Positions 1-8,800 of a stretch of 22,682 bases of DNA are shown one piece after another. A program made the position numbers and the translations under genes. The stretch comes from Sphaeroforma arctica JP610 (taxonomy: Eukaryota > Opisthokonta > Ichthyosporea > Ichthyophonida): assembly GCF_001186125.1 (NCBI RefSeq), contig NW_014040451.1, forward strand, positions 101,447 to 124,128. Direction: 5' to 3'. Each line of letters opens with the position of its first letter. Position 1 is the first letter of the stretch. The notes under the pieces are model-generated. The model searched no databases. It saw only the letters and a list, made by a program, of their open reading frames with translations, and was not told the DNA's origin.

Positions 1-286
1 ATATAGTGTCGTAATCGTATATACCTGTCTATGTACCTCGCAGTGAATTAAAAAAAAATCGTCTTCGTTGTTAAAGTATATAGATTTGTTGCACTATCTA
101 TTATATTTGGTGGACAGACGTCATTGTTAGGTTTATACAAGAGTAGTACTAATTGTTACATCTGGTCAGAGCACAGGTTGAATACGAACAGTTTGATTCG
201 GTTTGATAACTTAGTCTCAAACATTTGACATAACATAACCTTTCTACCAATGCTTTGATCAAAAGACTTAACCAATGAATACTTAC
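1..286 (-). other. Intron 1 (partial) of the left-edge secreted-protein gene
   Basis: Read on the minus strand, this stretch follows a GTAAGT donor at 286-281 and has stops in all frames, so it looks like the start of an intron whose acceptor lies beyond the window. It is AT-rich with a short A-run near 50-58. I see no second exon or RNA gene here. Confidence 0.45.
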
Positions 287-481
287 AGGTATACAAGTTG
301 CAGGTGGTGTTGTCCAGGTAGCTGGATCTTGCTGCGACCAATACCCAGTTTTGGTGGAGAAGTGTCTGGCAGCTACGAAATCGCCCTCCGGTATTGAAGC
401 TTGTTCTGCCGTAATTACACCGCACAGGGATGTAATGATGAGCACATAGGCCTTTACTGCCGACGACCCGCTTACCACCAT
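287..481 (-). CDS. First exon of a secreted protein gene (partial, runs off left edge)
   Basis: The ATG at 481 opens a 65-codon exon ending exactly at a strong GTAAGT donor (286-281). The first 25 residues form a signal peptide: a short polar start with a lysine near residue 10, a hydrophobic core (YVLIITSLCGV), then a small-residue cleavage site around ITA-E. The mature part begins EQASIPEGDF and has a Trp/Pro/Thr-rich stretch (GYWSQQDPATWTTPP) just before the donor. The exon ends in phase 0. Remaining exons lie left of the window, so the family cannot be named. It shares its strand, but no visible similarity, with the secreted gene at 1864-3477. Start and donor are well supported; function is unknown. 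Confidence 0.55.
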
Positions 482-1863
482 AATTGCGAACCTTCAGGAT
501 CCAAAGTACAAACTAGAATGACATGGTTATGGTCGTACGTTCCGACTACATATTAAAGTGGAGCGTTGAATCTATGGGTTGCTCTATGTAAAAAGTAAGG
601 AACAGAAAATAGCCGATGCGCGATTTTAATTGGTGATCCAATAGATTATCGTATACCGAACTGTATGACAATGACTTAATGACTGCTTTTTTTAGCCCTC
701 GGCCTGCAGCCTGGACATTTGTGTATCCACATTGTAGATGTATCGAATGATGCAACTTCATGGAATTTGTCCGTCAGTACTATATATCCTTCGTGGCAAC
801 TGGCTGAAAGTTTTAGAATACGCATATGGTATTTACTTCCACGGCCACGCCTGCGTTCTGCGTTCCGCGTTTCCAACGCAAAAATATTGTTGATTTGATC
901 TTTTTCGGTCGACCAAATAAGTGCTATCGGATCCATATATTAGTGCATACAGTTGAACAGCGACCGCATATATTCAAACTATCTATGTGTACATCTCAGG
1001 AATATACTCTTGACTGAATACTTGGATTGTATATCCTAATTGTATACGAAGTCGAGATTCGAGCAACATATACACATTTTTACCACGGTCTTACACTGTA
1101 AGTGATACGGCTCTCGTCGGTCAAAATGGAGTTCAGAAAAAGATACGAAAACATTGATCAGGGATGTATATGGCAAAATTGCGGTGTGAATGACAGTGCT
1201 TCAAGTATTTATTGTGACGTAAATGGAACAAGTGTTGCTATAGCTATGAAACTGAATCAGTACAGGTACTATTGCCAAATAAATAAATCGCGGAATGCAA
1301 TCACAGGCTTTACCACATCCGGCACTCATTTTGACGTCCGTACATTTGTCTACAAACTTCCAGCTCTCATGATTTGTACGTTGGAAGTGTGGTAAACGTA
1401 CATCTGGCATCAGCGTGGTTCTGCCCATCTACTGTTGAAATTGTACTGAGCATAGATACAGAAGTACTCTTTCAGCCCCTCGCAGAGATACGCGCTGTAA
1501 TCAAAGTTGATAGGCGATTTTAAATTACCAGCGAACTTATCTGTACTAGAATTGCTGTTGCAGATTGCTCTTTTCAGTGACGTATAGTATTTGATGATTG
1601 TGAATGACATGTGGTAGACAACTGCACACTTGTCATATCACAAGAATTAGGGTAAGGGTCTGAGAGGATGTACAGTTCAATAATATTTTGGTGCTATAGT
1701 GCCTTTTAGGTCAGGCATGAGGTCCGGTGAAATATTAAAGTAGATGTTATTGTTATATGAAAACAGATGCGGGTACCCAGATGCGTAACTTGCTGACAGA
1801 AAAAAGGTACGAAGTGTTTGAACACGTATACCAACGATTTTTCCACCAATGTTTTATTTCGAA
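482..1863. other. Gene-poor interval between two minus-strand secreted-protein genes
   Basis: This 1.4-kb stretch would hold the upstream region of the left-edge gene and the downstream region of the 537-aa gene. The longest open frames (676-936 minus, 1102-1395 plus) are under 100 codons, overlap frames on the other strand, and show no family motif. The plus-strand frame has an acceptable start context (AAAATGG at its second methionine) and seven Cys or so, but nothing else supports it. No RNA gene or mobile element was recognised. Confidence 0.4.
1853..1858 (-). terminator. Polyadenylation signal AATAAA of the 537-aa secreted-protein gene
   Basis: The minus strand reads AATAAA at 1858-1853, only five bases past the TGA stop (1866-1864). 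This predicts a 3' UTR of a few tens of bases, unusually short. Confidence 0.6.
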
Positions 1864-3477
1864 TCACTTTGTAATGCCCGTGTTGCTGTTTCCCAGCAGA
1901 AGGGCGTGTTGAGCCTTAAGATTACACATTGTGCTATCGAAATCACTCAGCCCTAAGGAAATCACACACTTTGTAGGTACACAGGCGGGCGCGTTGACAA
2001 AAGCACTGCACGCATCCATGATTAAGTTACTGCTCGGATCTGATATTTGCTCAAAAGTCCAGGATCCCACATTTCCACCACTCAAGCTATCACTGTCGGC
2101 CGCATACACAGTCCGGGTAGCATTAGCTAACACCGTTACGCCAGAATCATTGGTGGTGAGCTGGAATTCGATGGCTGCCCACGCGCTCCTTGTTGAACAA
2201 ACGCCCTTGTATAAACCAGACTTGGGATCGTACTGTGCCACCCCGACAGCGTTCGTGGTGTTCTGGGTTTCTCCAGGAACCGTGGAGGTTATGATGAACT
2301 GCAAATATCCACCGATAGGTGTAATGTGCTCTGTAGTACAAAAGGCGAAATACTCTGTTACATGAGGAAGGTTTGGTGATGCGTTGCTATCGGGTGCAAG
2401 AGTGTAGAGACTGGTCAAGTTGGCTAATCCACCGTCGTTGGGATCGGTTATAATCCCTTGCGTCCACAAAAAAGAATTGCAAATGTTGTGCTGTGTCATT
2501 GTCGTTAACATGAGACGTCTATCTGTGCGAGGCTTGAAGTACATTTTGGAACTATCTTCGTCGAACTGGCGACTCGTATTCAGATCGAAGCCATAGTTGT
2601 AGATAAAATCACCTCGCTCGTTACCCTCGAATACTGGTCGAGTTAGATATCCAGCACCAAATCCATTTATAGTCAAAAAGGGCCCGGGCCCCCAGCTGTA
2701 ATTGTTCGTAGGACTAGCAACTAGCCCCCAAAGAGCCGATTCGTATGGCGAGTCAGTTGCTCTGACACTTGCTTGCAAAACAGGTCGCCATTCGAAGGGT
2801 ATATCGGCACCTTTCACTACTGAAAGATCAGGAGCGCAGAAATCAATTTCGACTGGGCAATTTGTAAGTTCCTCATCAAAACAATATTCTCCACTCATCG
2901 ACCTCTTTGTCGTATCTAGCAACCAGTTATCGGTCATCAGCTTGCGGTCACTGAATGGCACACAAAGTTGACCTGTTGAGCGATAGTTGGGCAGAGACAC
3001 GCTTCGCTGGAACTGAACCTCTCTATACTCGTTACTCAGATCAGAATTTGTATTGAACGATCCTGATTTGATCCAGTAAGTGCAGTTGATGGCTGATGGT
3101 TCAGTGGTAAGACCTTCTGGTGTGATACCCCCACCGATTGTTGAACAGGTGAGGCTGCCGACTCCGTTCTGATTCATGTAGCTACCAGTCCATTTTCCTA
3201 CATCTGCCTGCACATTCTCGGAGGTTGTGTTATTTGCATTGAAACAAAAGAAGATTAATCCAGTTTTGAAGTCAGATCCGATGCCGTTAACATATTCGCC
3301 CTGAATATAAGTGGCATTTACTTGACACAAATTCAGCTGAATTTCCGTGAAGGGATCTACCACATAAGTTTTCACTTCCGCTGGTATAGGGGAACCTGTG
3401 GTCGCGGCTCCATTTGAAGATAGAGCAAGTCCTACTACCATCAGAACAGCAATCATACAATTCGTAGTTTGGGCCAT
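1864..3477 (-). CDS. Secreted glycosylation-rich protein of unknown family, 537 aa, intronless
   Basis: A single open frame from ATG (3477) to TGA with no sign of introns. Residues 1-23 form a signal peptide (hydrophobic MIAVLMVVGLALSS core, likely cut after SNGA). The mature chain has 15 cysteines (for example 51, 78, 111, 132, 172, 199, 207, 214, 333, 380, 427, 490, 499, 504, 518) and about ten N-X-S/T sequons (near residues 54, 82/83, 131, 259, 300, 353, 365, 406, 443, 452). There is no second hydrophobic segment long enough for a membrane anchor, and no GPI-type hydrophobic tail (it ends GNSNTGITK). This points to an extracellular or wall protein held by disulfides. I do not recognise the fold; the C-terminal third is Cys-paired (DACSAFVNAPACVPTKC). 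A TATAAA occurs on the minus strand at 3507-3502, very close to the ATG. The coding call is strong, the function unknown. Confidence 0.88.
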   Translation of the reverse strand: MAQTTNCMIAVLMVVGLALSSNGAATTGSPIPAEVKTYVVDPFTEIQLNLCQVNATYIQGEYVNGIGSDFKTGLIFFCFNANNTTSENVQADVGKWTGSYMNQNGVGSLTCSTIGGGITPEGLTTEPSAINCTYWIKSGSFNTNSDLSNEYREVQFQRSVSLPNYRSTGQLCVPFSDRKLMTDNWLLDTTKRSMSGEYCFDEELTNCPVEIDFCAPDLSVVKGADIPFEWRPVLQASVRATDSPYESALWGLVASPTNNYSWGPGPFLTINGFGAGYLTRPVFEGNERGDFIYNYGFDLNTSRQFDEDSSKMYFKPRTDRRLMLTTMTQHNICNSFLWTQGIITDPNDGGLANLTSLYTLAPDSNASPNLPHVTEYFAFCTTEHITPIGGYLQFIITSTVPGETQNTTNAVGVAQYDPKSGLYKGVCSTRSAWAAIEFQLTTNDSGVTVLANATRTVYAADSDSLSGGNVGSWTFEQISDPSSNLIMDACSAFVNAPACVPTKCVISLGLSDFDSTMCNLKAQHALLLGNSNTGITK

Positions 3478-4074
3478 CGTTCTGAATCGTATCGGAAAAT
3501 GTTTATATGAAAAGTCATATTTTTGAATTGCAAACCTTTTATACTACTGATGTTCCAGTAAAGTCATGTGTTTACGAGAAAAGTTACATAGCATAGGGAT
3601 TCAACAAAACTATGGAACACGACTGCCTGGCTTTGCCCCAGAAACGGAGCTCCACTTACGATATTTCGGCAGATTTGTTTATCGATGTCTGGGAAATTAA
3701 TGACTGAATCTAACCTGACATTGTATTTTTGTAATTTGTTAGATTCTCGAGTTAAACACCACATAATCATTGGAGCTAATAAATATCTTGATCTTTGGTG
3801 ACTCGTGATTCTTAACTTTTCAAAACAAAAAATAAATAGAAATGGGCATCTCGTACGAATGACAGATGGGAAGTGGTACCAGTTTGTCCTATGGATTTTA
3901 TTGTCTAATTTTAAATTTAGAAGGCTATGATACGGCCATGCCATCTATATATATTTTTTGATTTAAAAAAAAAAATAACCATCATTTTTGAGTTCTTTTA
4001 AAACAAAAACAACAGTTTTGCTCTTTTGTATTTTTTTTTTCATAGCCTCCATTTGATATCGACATTGTTTGCAG
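3478..4074. other. AT-rich upstream interval, no clear gene
   Basis: This is the upstream region of the 537-aa gene on the minus strand. It contains a 45-codon plus-strand frame (3566-3700) with a second short overlapping frame, both unrecognised, a (TA)n stretch near 3946, an A-run near 3964-3976 and a T-run near 4031-4040. The pyrimidine-rich part (4022-4074) ends in GCAG and could be an intron 3' end for the candidate exon that follows. Confidence 0.35.
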
Positions 4075-4232
4075 TGGTGCACAAAGCTCAGAACGCTGCA
4101 CGGGAGGTATCGAAGTGCTTGGCTGGCGATGATGCGACACTAAAACACGAGTTAAATTCTGAGTTGCGTAGACTCGTGTTACCAAACTGGAGGGATATTC
4201 ACTGGATTCTCTACGTTAAACTTGACCATTAG
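4075..4232 (+). CDS. Candidate terminal exon with COMM-domain-like end (low confidence)
   Basis: A T-rich tract and TTTGCAG at 4068-4074 precede an open frame of about 52 codons ending in TAG. The peptide has a helix-like stretch (AQNAAREVSK, HELNSELRRL) and then LPNWRDIHWILYVKL. Its spacing resembles the start of a COMM domain as I remember it from COMMD2: Leu-Pro, four residues, a hydrophobic, one residue, Trp, then Leu-x-Val-x-Leu. The usual Trp-Arg-Leu-Asp is Trp-Ile-Leu-Tyr here, and the roughly 60 residues that should complete the domain are missing. I found neither an upstream coding exon nor a continuation. It may be a decayed fragment, an exon of an unknown gene, or chance. Confidence 0.25.
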
Positions 4233-5729
4233 GCACCGCTTCAGTGATAAATAATTTTAATTCTTGCTCGAGGTAAAGCTCGGGCCCTTGCACGTCCGAC
4301 ATGAATAGCCGGACTTGGACCTCATATCTTTTTATGCGATTAATTCTCCTCCGGCGATTTCTGGTAACTCAATTATGGCTCACAAAATCGGCAGTCCTAC
4401 AGCTACTAATAGTGTACGATGCATGAGATACAATTGATGCTCTTCTTTCGATATCACTCCGAAATACCACTGTGGCCTTAAGACATATTACAATACGTTC
4501 AGAATGGTTGGGTGTGATAAAATGAAACGCGAGCATGATTTTGATGATAGCATGTTGTACATTTGGTCTGAGACCATTGGTCTCGCTGTCGGAATCATTT
4601 CTTATTTTTAGTTTGCGTGTGTACTGACAGTTCAGTTTCCTTGCTTTTCAGCACCTGATTCCTCACAAAAAGAATATCAAGTCGCAAATCCTTCAATTCA
4701 GAGAATAGCAGTGCATTTCAGTACATCGGGGACTTGCCCTCTCTTAGCTACTCTCGCCCTCCATACTTCACAAGCCTACACGACACTGGTTATATTGCAT
4801 TGTTATATTGCATTCCTGCAAATTGACGCAAGGAACTGAATGAGCGACAATTGTCGTACACCATCCAATGGTGTGGCTGCTCACGCCATAGCTCATGAGC
4901 AATCGTTTGTGTTTTCACCATCTATCGACTTGTATTTTGAATGATCATATCTACAAGAATAAAATCTGCCGCTAGAGACTACTAAGTCAGAAGCCAGACC
5001 TACTCTTAATTGACCCCAAGATGTAGCCGAGAATTCACAAGCCTGTAAGCTTGTATGTATTTACGACCCATTGGAGATGCATCGAACGTTTAGTTGGCTT
5101 GAAGACCATCCGCAAAATCTACCCTAAAAACGCATTCGAAAGAAGGTGAATTGCTCAAAATGAGCTTAAACATAAGGGACAAGGTGCGATTTAAATAGAA
5201 CCTGGCACTAGTGTCCTTGCTGCTTTGATAACCACTGACATACGCAGTTACAGTCTGGCGCCGCCACACAAACTTCATGGCAAAAATCACCAAAAATCGA
5301 GTCGCCCCAATGGGAACCATTCAGGTCTCATAACTTCGAGAACGCCCGGAAAAGACAGGGTTTGTTCCCATACAGCAATCTTGTTCTTAAAATTAACTCG
5401 GATGGGTCCAATGCTACTCCGAAGACAGAAATCTACGAATACATTGTACATATTTTTCTAACTCAACAGTTGTTTCTTTCGACACCGAGTTTAATTGTTT
5501 CGATCACAACCACACTAACATAAGATTTCTGTCCAATATGCGAACAAATGAAATATGATTGTTGCTTGATTTACCCTACAATTTAGCCCAAACTTCGAGC
5601 ATACAAAAATCTTCATAGCACTTATAAACGCTCACAGACTATGGGACGGTTACATTACCATTCCAAACGGCAGACAGCAGTCACAAACAAATGTACAACG
5701 AAAAATACGCATTCCGATATACAGTTATT
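4233..5729. other. Intergenic stretch without a recognisable gene
   Basis: About 1.5 kb between the candidate exon and the helicase 3' end. Open frames such as 5090-5320 (minus) and 5225-5461 (plus) overlap each other and show no motif. A T-rich tract and TTTTCAG at about 4650 precede a frame open without ATG for some 60 codons, also unrecognised. An 11-bp direct repeat (TTATATTGCAT) occurs twice near 4791-4814, and a palindrome cluster lies at 4845-4900. Confidence 0.4.
4845..4900. repeat. Cluster of three inverted repeats
   Basis: Three perfect palindromic elements lie within 56 bp: CGACAATTGTCG (4845-4856), a hairpin with 7-bp arms ACACCAT/ATGGTGT and a 3-base loop (4858-4874), and GCTCATGAGC (4891-4900). 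They could be protein-binding sites, a structured RNA or chance. No gene is assigned next to them. Confidence 0.5.
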
Positions 5730-5735
5730 TTTATT
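5730..5735 (-). terminator. Polyadenylation signal AATAAA of the helicase gene
   Basis: The minus strand reads AATAAA at 5735-5730, about 110 bases beyond the helicase TAG stop. This is a plausible 3' UTR length. Confidence 0.6.
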
Positions 5736-5742
5736 GGTAGTT

Positions 5743-5774
5743 GGACAGTATGCCACTGTCCAGCGTGATCACGC
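5743..5774 (-). repeat. Two adjacent inverted repeats in the helicase 3' UTR
   Basis: Between the helicase stop and its AATAAA lie a hairpin with 7-bp arms GGACAGT/ACTGTCC and a 5-base loop (5743-5761), and, one base away, the 12-bp perfect palindrome GCGTGATCACGC (5763-5774). In the transcript these could stack as two stem-loops. Confidence 0.5.
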
Positions 5775-5845
5775 CAGCTAAATTAGAGAGAATATATCTA
5801 TAAGCCCTTGCGACTAACGTTCTTTTGCGACGATCTCTGGCAGTC

Positions 5846-8800
5846 CTACGACCTGAAACCCCCACCACCCCCGCCCCTACCTCTGCCTCGACCTCCCCCG
5901 AGAGCATACCCGCCCCCTCCTCTACTCGAGCCTCCTCGGCCTCCACCATAACCACCACGCCCCCCGCCACCGCGATTGCCAACAAAACTACCTCCACGGC
6001 CACCGCCACCATATCCACCGCGGTTCCCACCGAAACCACCGCCGCGACCGCCCCGGAAGCCACCCCCTCCGCGACCGCCGAACCGGCCACCTCCTGCCCC
6101 ACCATCGCCACCTCCTGTAGTTGCGTAGGGTTAAGGACAAAAGTATCGAGTATTAAACAATAAATTAATAATTTCCCCGTTGTGGGGGAGTTATAGGAGA
6201 GTATATGCAAGAGACAAGGTGTAAGTGGAGTAGAGCACTGGCCTGTTGGGGTTGCTTGATATTTAGAGGTTCAAGAATTCGACAGAAAAAAACAGATGAC
6301 CTCGAGGAAGTAGCCCGTTGTGGCAGTGTTGTCTGAAGGTTATAGGTTATAGTACAGAGTAAAGCCTCCCTCCCCTGAATGAACTACAAAAAGCTATCAG
6401 AGAGATGGCTCGGTAGTCTATTGAGGTTCTGATGTGTAGGGATGGATTTGCGGTTCATGGTTGGCTGATTGAGCATGACAACCGTGTGACTACGGCGAAT
6501 AATCGTGGCTTACGTCGAGGATTGTGAATGTGACCCGACACTGTGCATTGGCTGGAGACTACTATAGACAGGGGACAAGTAAAATAAAAGGGATTGCAAG
6601 CTGTGACCTACTAGGCTACTTCTAATGACAGCGCTTTGAATTGAAGTACAACAAAAAAAACATAGCAAATTACAATCTGTTGTATATAACTTTTACCCAT
6701 AGTCGAGATCAACGCAATGGTTTCGAGGACATACCGTAGCCAGCGCTTTGTTCCGTTAATTCAGGCAATTCGTGTGCTTCGTCCAGAGTGGTGCCTAGGG
6801 GAGCCTCGTCCTTGTAGTTTTCCCATTTCTTATTAATTTGATCGATCAGGTTGGCCGGAACATCGAAAACAACACCCTTGTTGTCCGCACACGACCTTTG
6901 CACCTTAATGCTATTCCTCACATTTGCACCCAGCTGTGTACAGAGAGAGGTTGTTTTGAATAAAAGAGATGAATACGAGTTCAGTAACACATTTTTCCGG
7001 ATCGCAATACTGCGTGAATCCAAGCTGTGAGTTTGGCACAGGTTGGATTCACAACTTTTTTTGCTACAACATTTATCGCCGCACACGCGAGTGTCGAGTT
7101 TGACACAGGTTTTTGCAACAGTATACACAGGATATACACTGGTAAAATAGTCGCACAGAAAAATAGTGTCTAACAGTATTGCTCAACAGAATCCGTACAG
7201 CATTGAAAAGAACCCACAGCACTAGAAATAGCAGGCATGCAACAACAGCGTATAAAAATATACACAACCAAACGCACACATACATGCACATGCACAGACA
7301 CAGATATATATATAATTCAAAGGTGTTCATATTTATACACATGAGCACGATAAATGTCTATAGCTATGAAACAAGAGTACTTACAGTGCGTTCTATAAGC
7401 GATCTGAAGAAGCTCATATTCGTAAATTCCTTCTTCAGAGTCAACAGCATGGTGATGTAGCCTTCATTGGAATCTATAAGTGAGCGTCTCTGTTGAAAAA
7501 GTAAACATTGTGTTAGGATTCCGAATGCATACAAATAGAGATTGCGTATGTGCATATTTCTTCTGAATATGAATTGCACGATTTGCTTTGATGTGTGTAA
7601 TGGTATGACTGATGGGAAGACATATTCTGCATCGGCCTAACAAAACACTACTATGAGCCATCAAATGCCACAAAAAGTTCAATGCTTGGATCTTGGTGAG
7701 TGTCTCAAGTAAACCTAAACTATTTCTCTATATACACCCGAGACGTCATATTCACTTCCAAACATTTTCCTAGTCAACAAGTCTCAAAACCATTGCTGTA
7801 TCAGTGCGCGCGCCCGAGACAACACCAGCCACAAGTGACACGGAATAGAAAATCTCTCACATGTATGCTTACATGCCAGAATGAATCTAAAAAATCGTTT
7901 CAGAATCTAGGTGTGGAGGATATAACAGGGGGTTGTACAGCATATTCATGAAGCTACACTTGATAGAAGTCCTACAGAGCATAGTACAATTGAGTGCCTC
8001 TAACATAAGTCAAAAATAAATAAATTCCTAAAGCACATCCAATACATCCACGGTATGCTCACAATCTCCCAATAACCTCATCTCATCCAATACACGCTTT
8101 ACACATCAAACACGCCCGATATGACTATCAAATCCCCACTAGATATGTAATTAAACCGACTTGACACTCACCGTGAGCTCAGAGTATCCAGAGATGATTG
8201 CCAATGCGGCCGCTAGCGCATCTGTAGCTCCCCTCTCCTTGATAAACCCGTCTGCCAGCTTGCCAAATTGACTAATAATGTTTGGTGACACCTGTTCCAA
8301 AGACTTTAATGCGTCTGCACCAATGGCCTCGATCATTTGCGAGGGCTGTGGGGCTCCAATACGTTTGATTTTGATACCTGTTTTCCTCTCGATATTCGTC
8401 ACTTGGTATTCCTGTGGTACAGATTTACACAACGAACAATGGGTACGCATGTATTTGGCAATTCCTTGATCAAAGTATATGTGATGTCACCCATTTATCT
8501 TTCAGTGCATATATATATGTATGACTTCTGGTCCAAGAGAGATCAGATGAAGTGCTAATCTTGATACGTCGATGCAGAGTATTCCGCCTGTTCCCCGGTT
8601 CGCCTGCACATACCTAGCAGAACCCAACGCAACATAAAAATGCTCACTCAACATATCCCGGGGTCATCGAGGTACGTTCCATCTGCCTCTTGGTTTTATA
8701 GGTGTCACTCACCCCGCTGTGCCAAACGGCACCCGTCTTTCCGACATAATGAATGATGTGTTCGTTTCTCCCAGAGGTCCATAGCTCGCGACCACAAATA

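Noticed and set aside
676-1395. Small frames on both strands (86 codons minus, 97 codons plus)
   Set aside because: Unrecognised, overlapping others on the opposite strand, and of a length expected by chance.
1931-2365. 144-codon plus-strand frame
   Set aside because: Antisense shadow of the intact 537-aa secreted-protein gene.
3564-3944. 126-codon minus-strand frame upstream of the 537-aa gene
   Set aside because: AT-driven composition, no motif, no support from splice sites or a signal peptide.
5731-6210. 159-codon Ala/Val/Glu-rich minus-strand frame and its 112-codon Pro/Thr/Ala-rich plus-strand counterpart
   Set aside because: Both are other-frame readings of the Gly/Arg (RGG) repeat that ends the helicase; the frame phased from exon 9 gives the RGG tail and a TAG.
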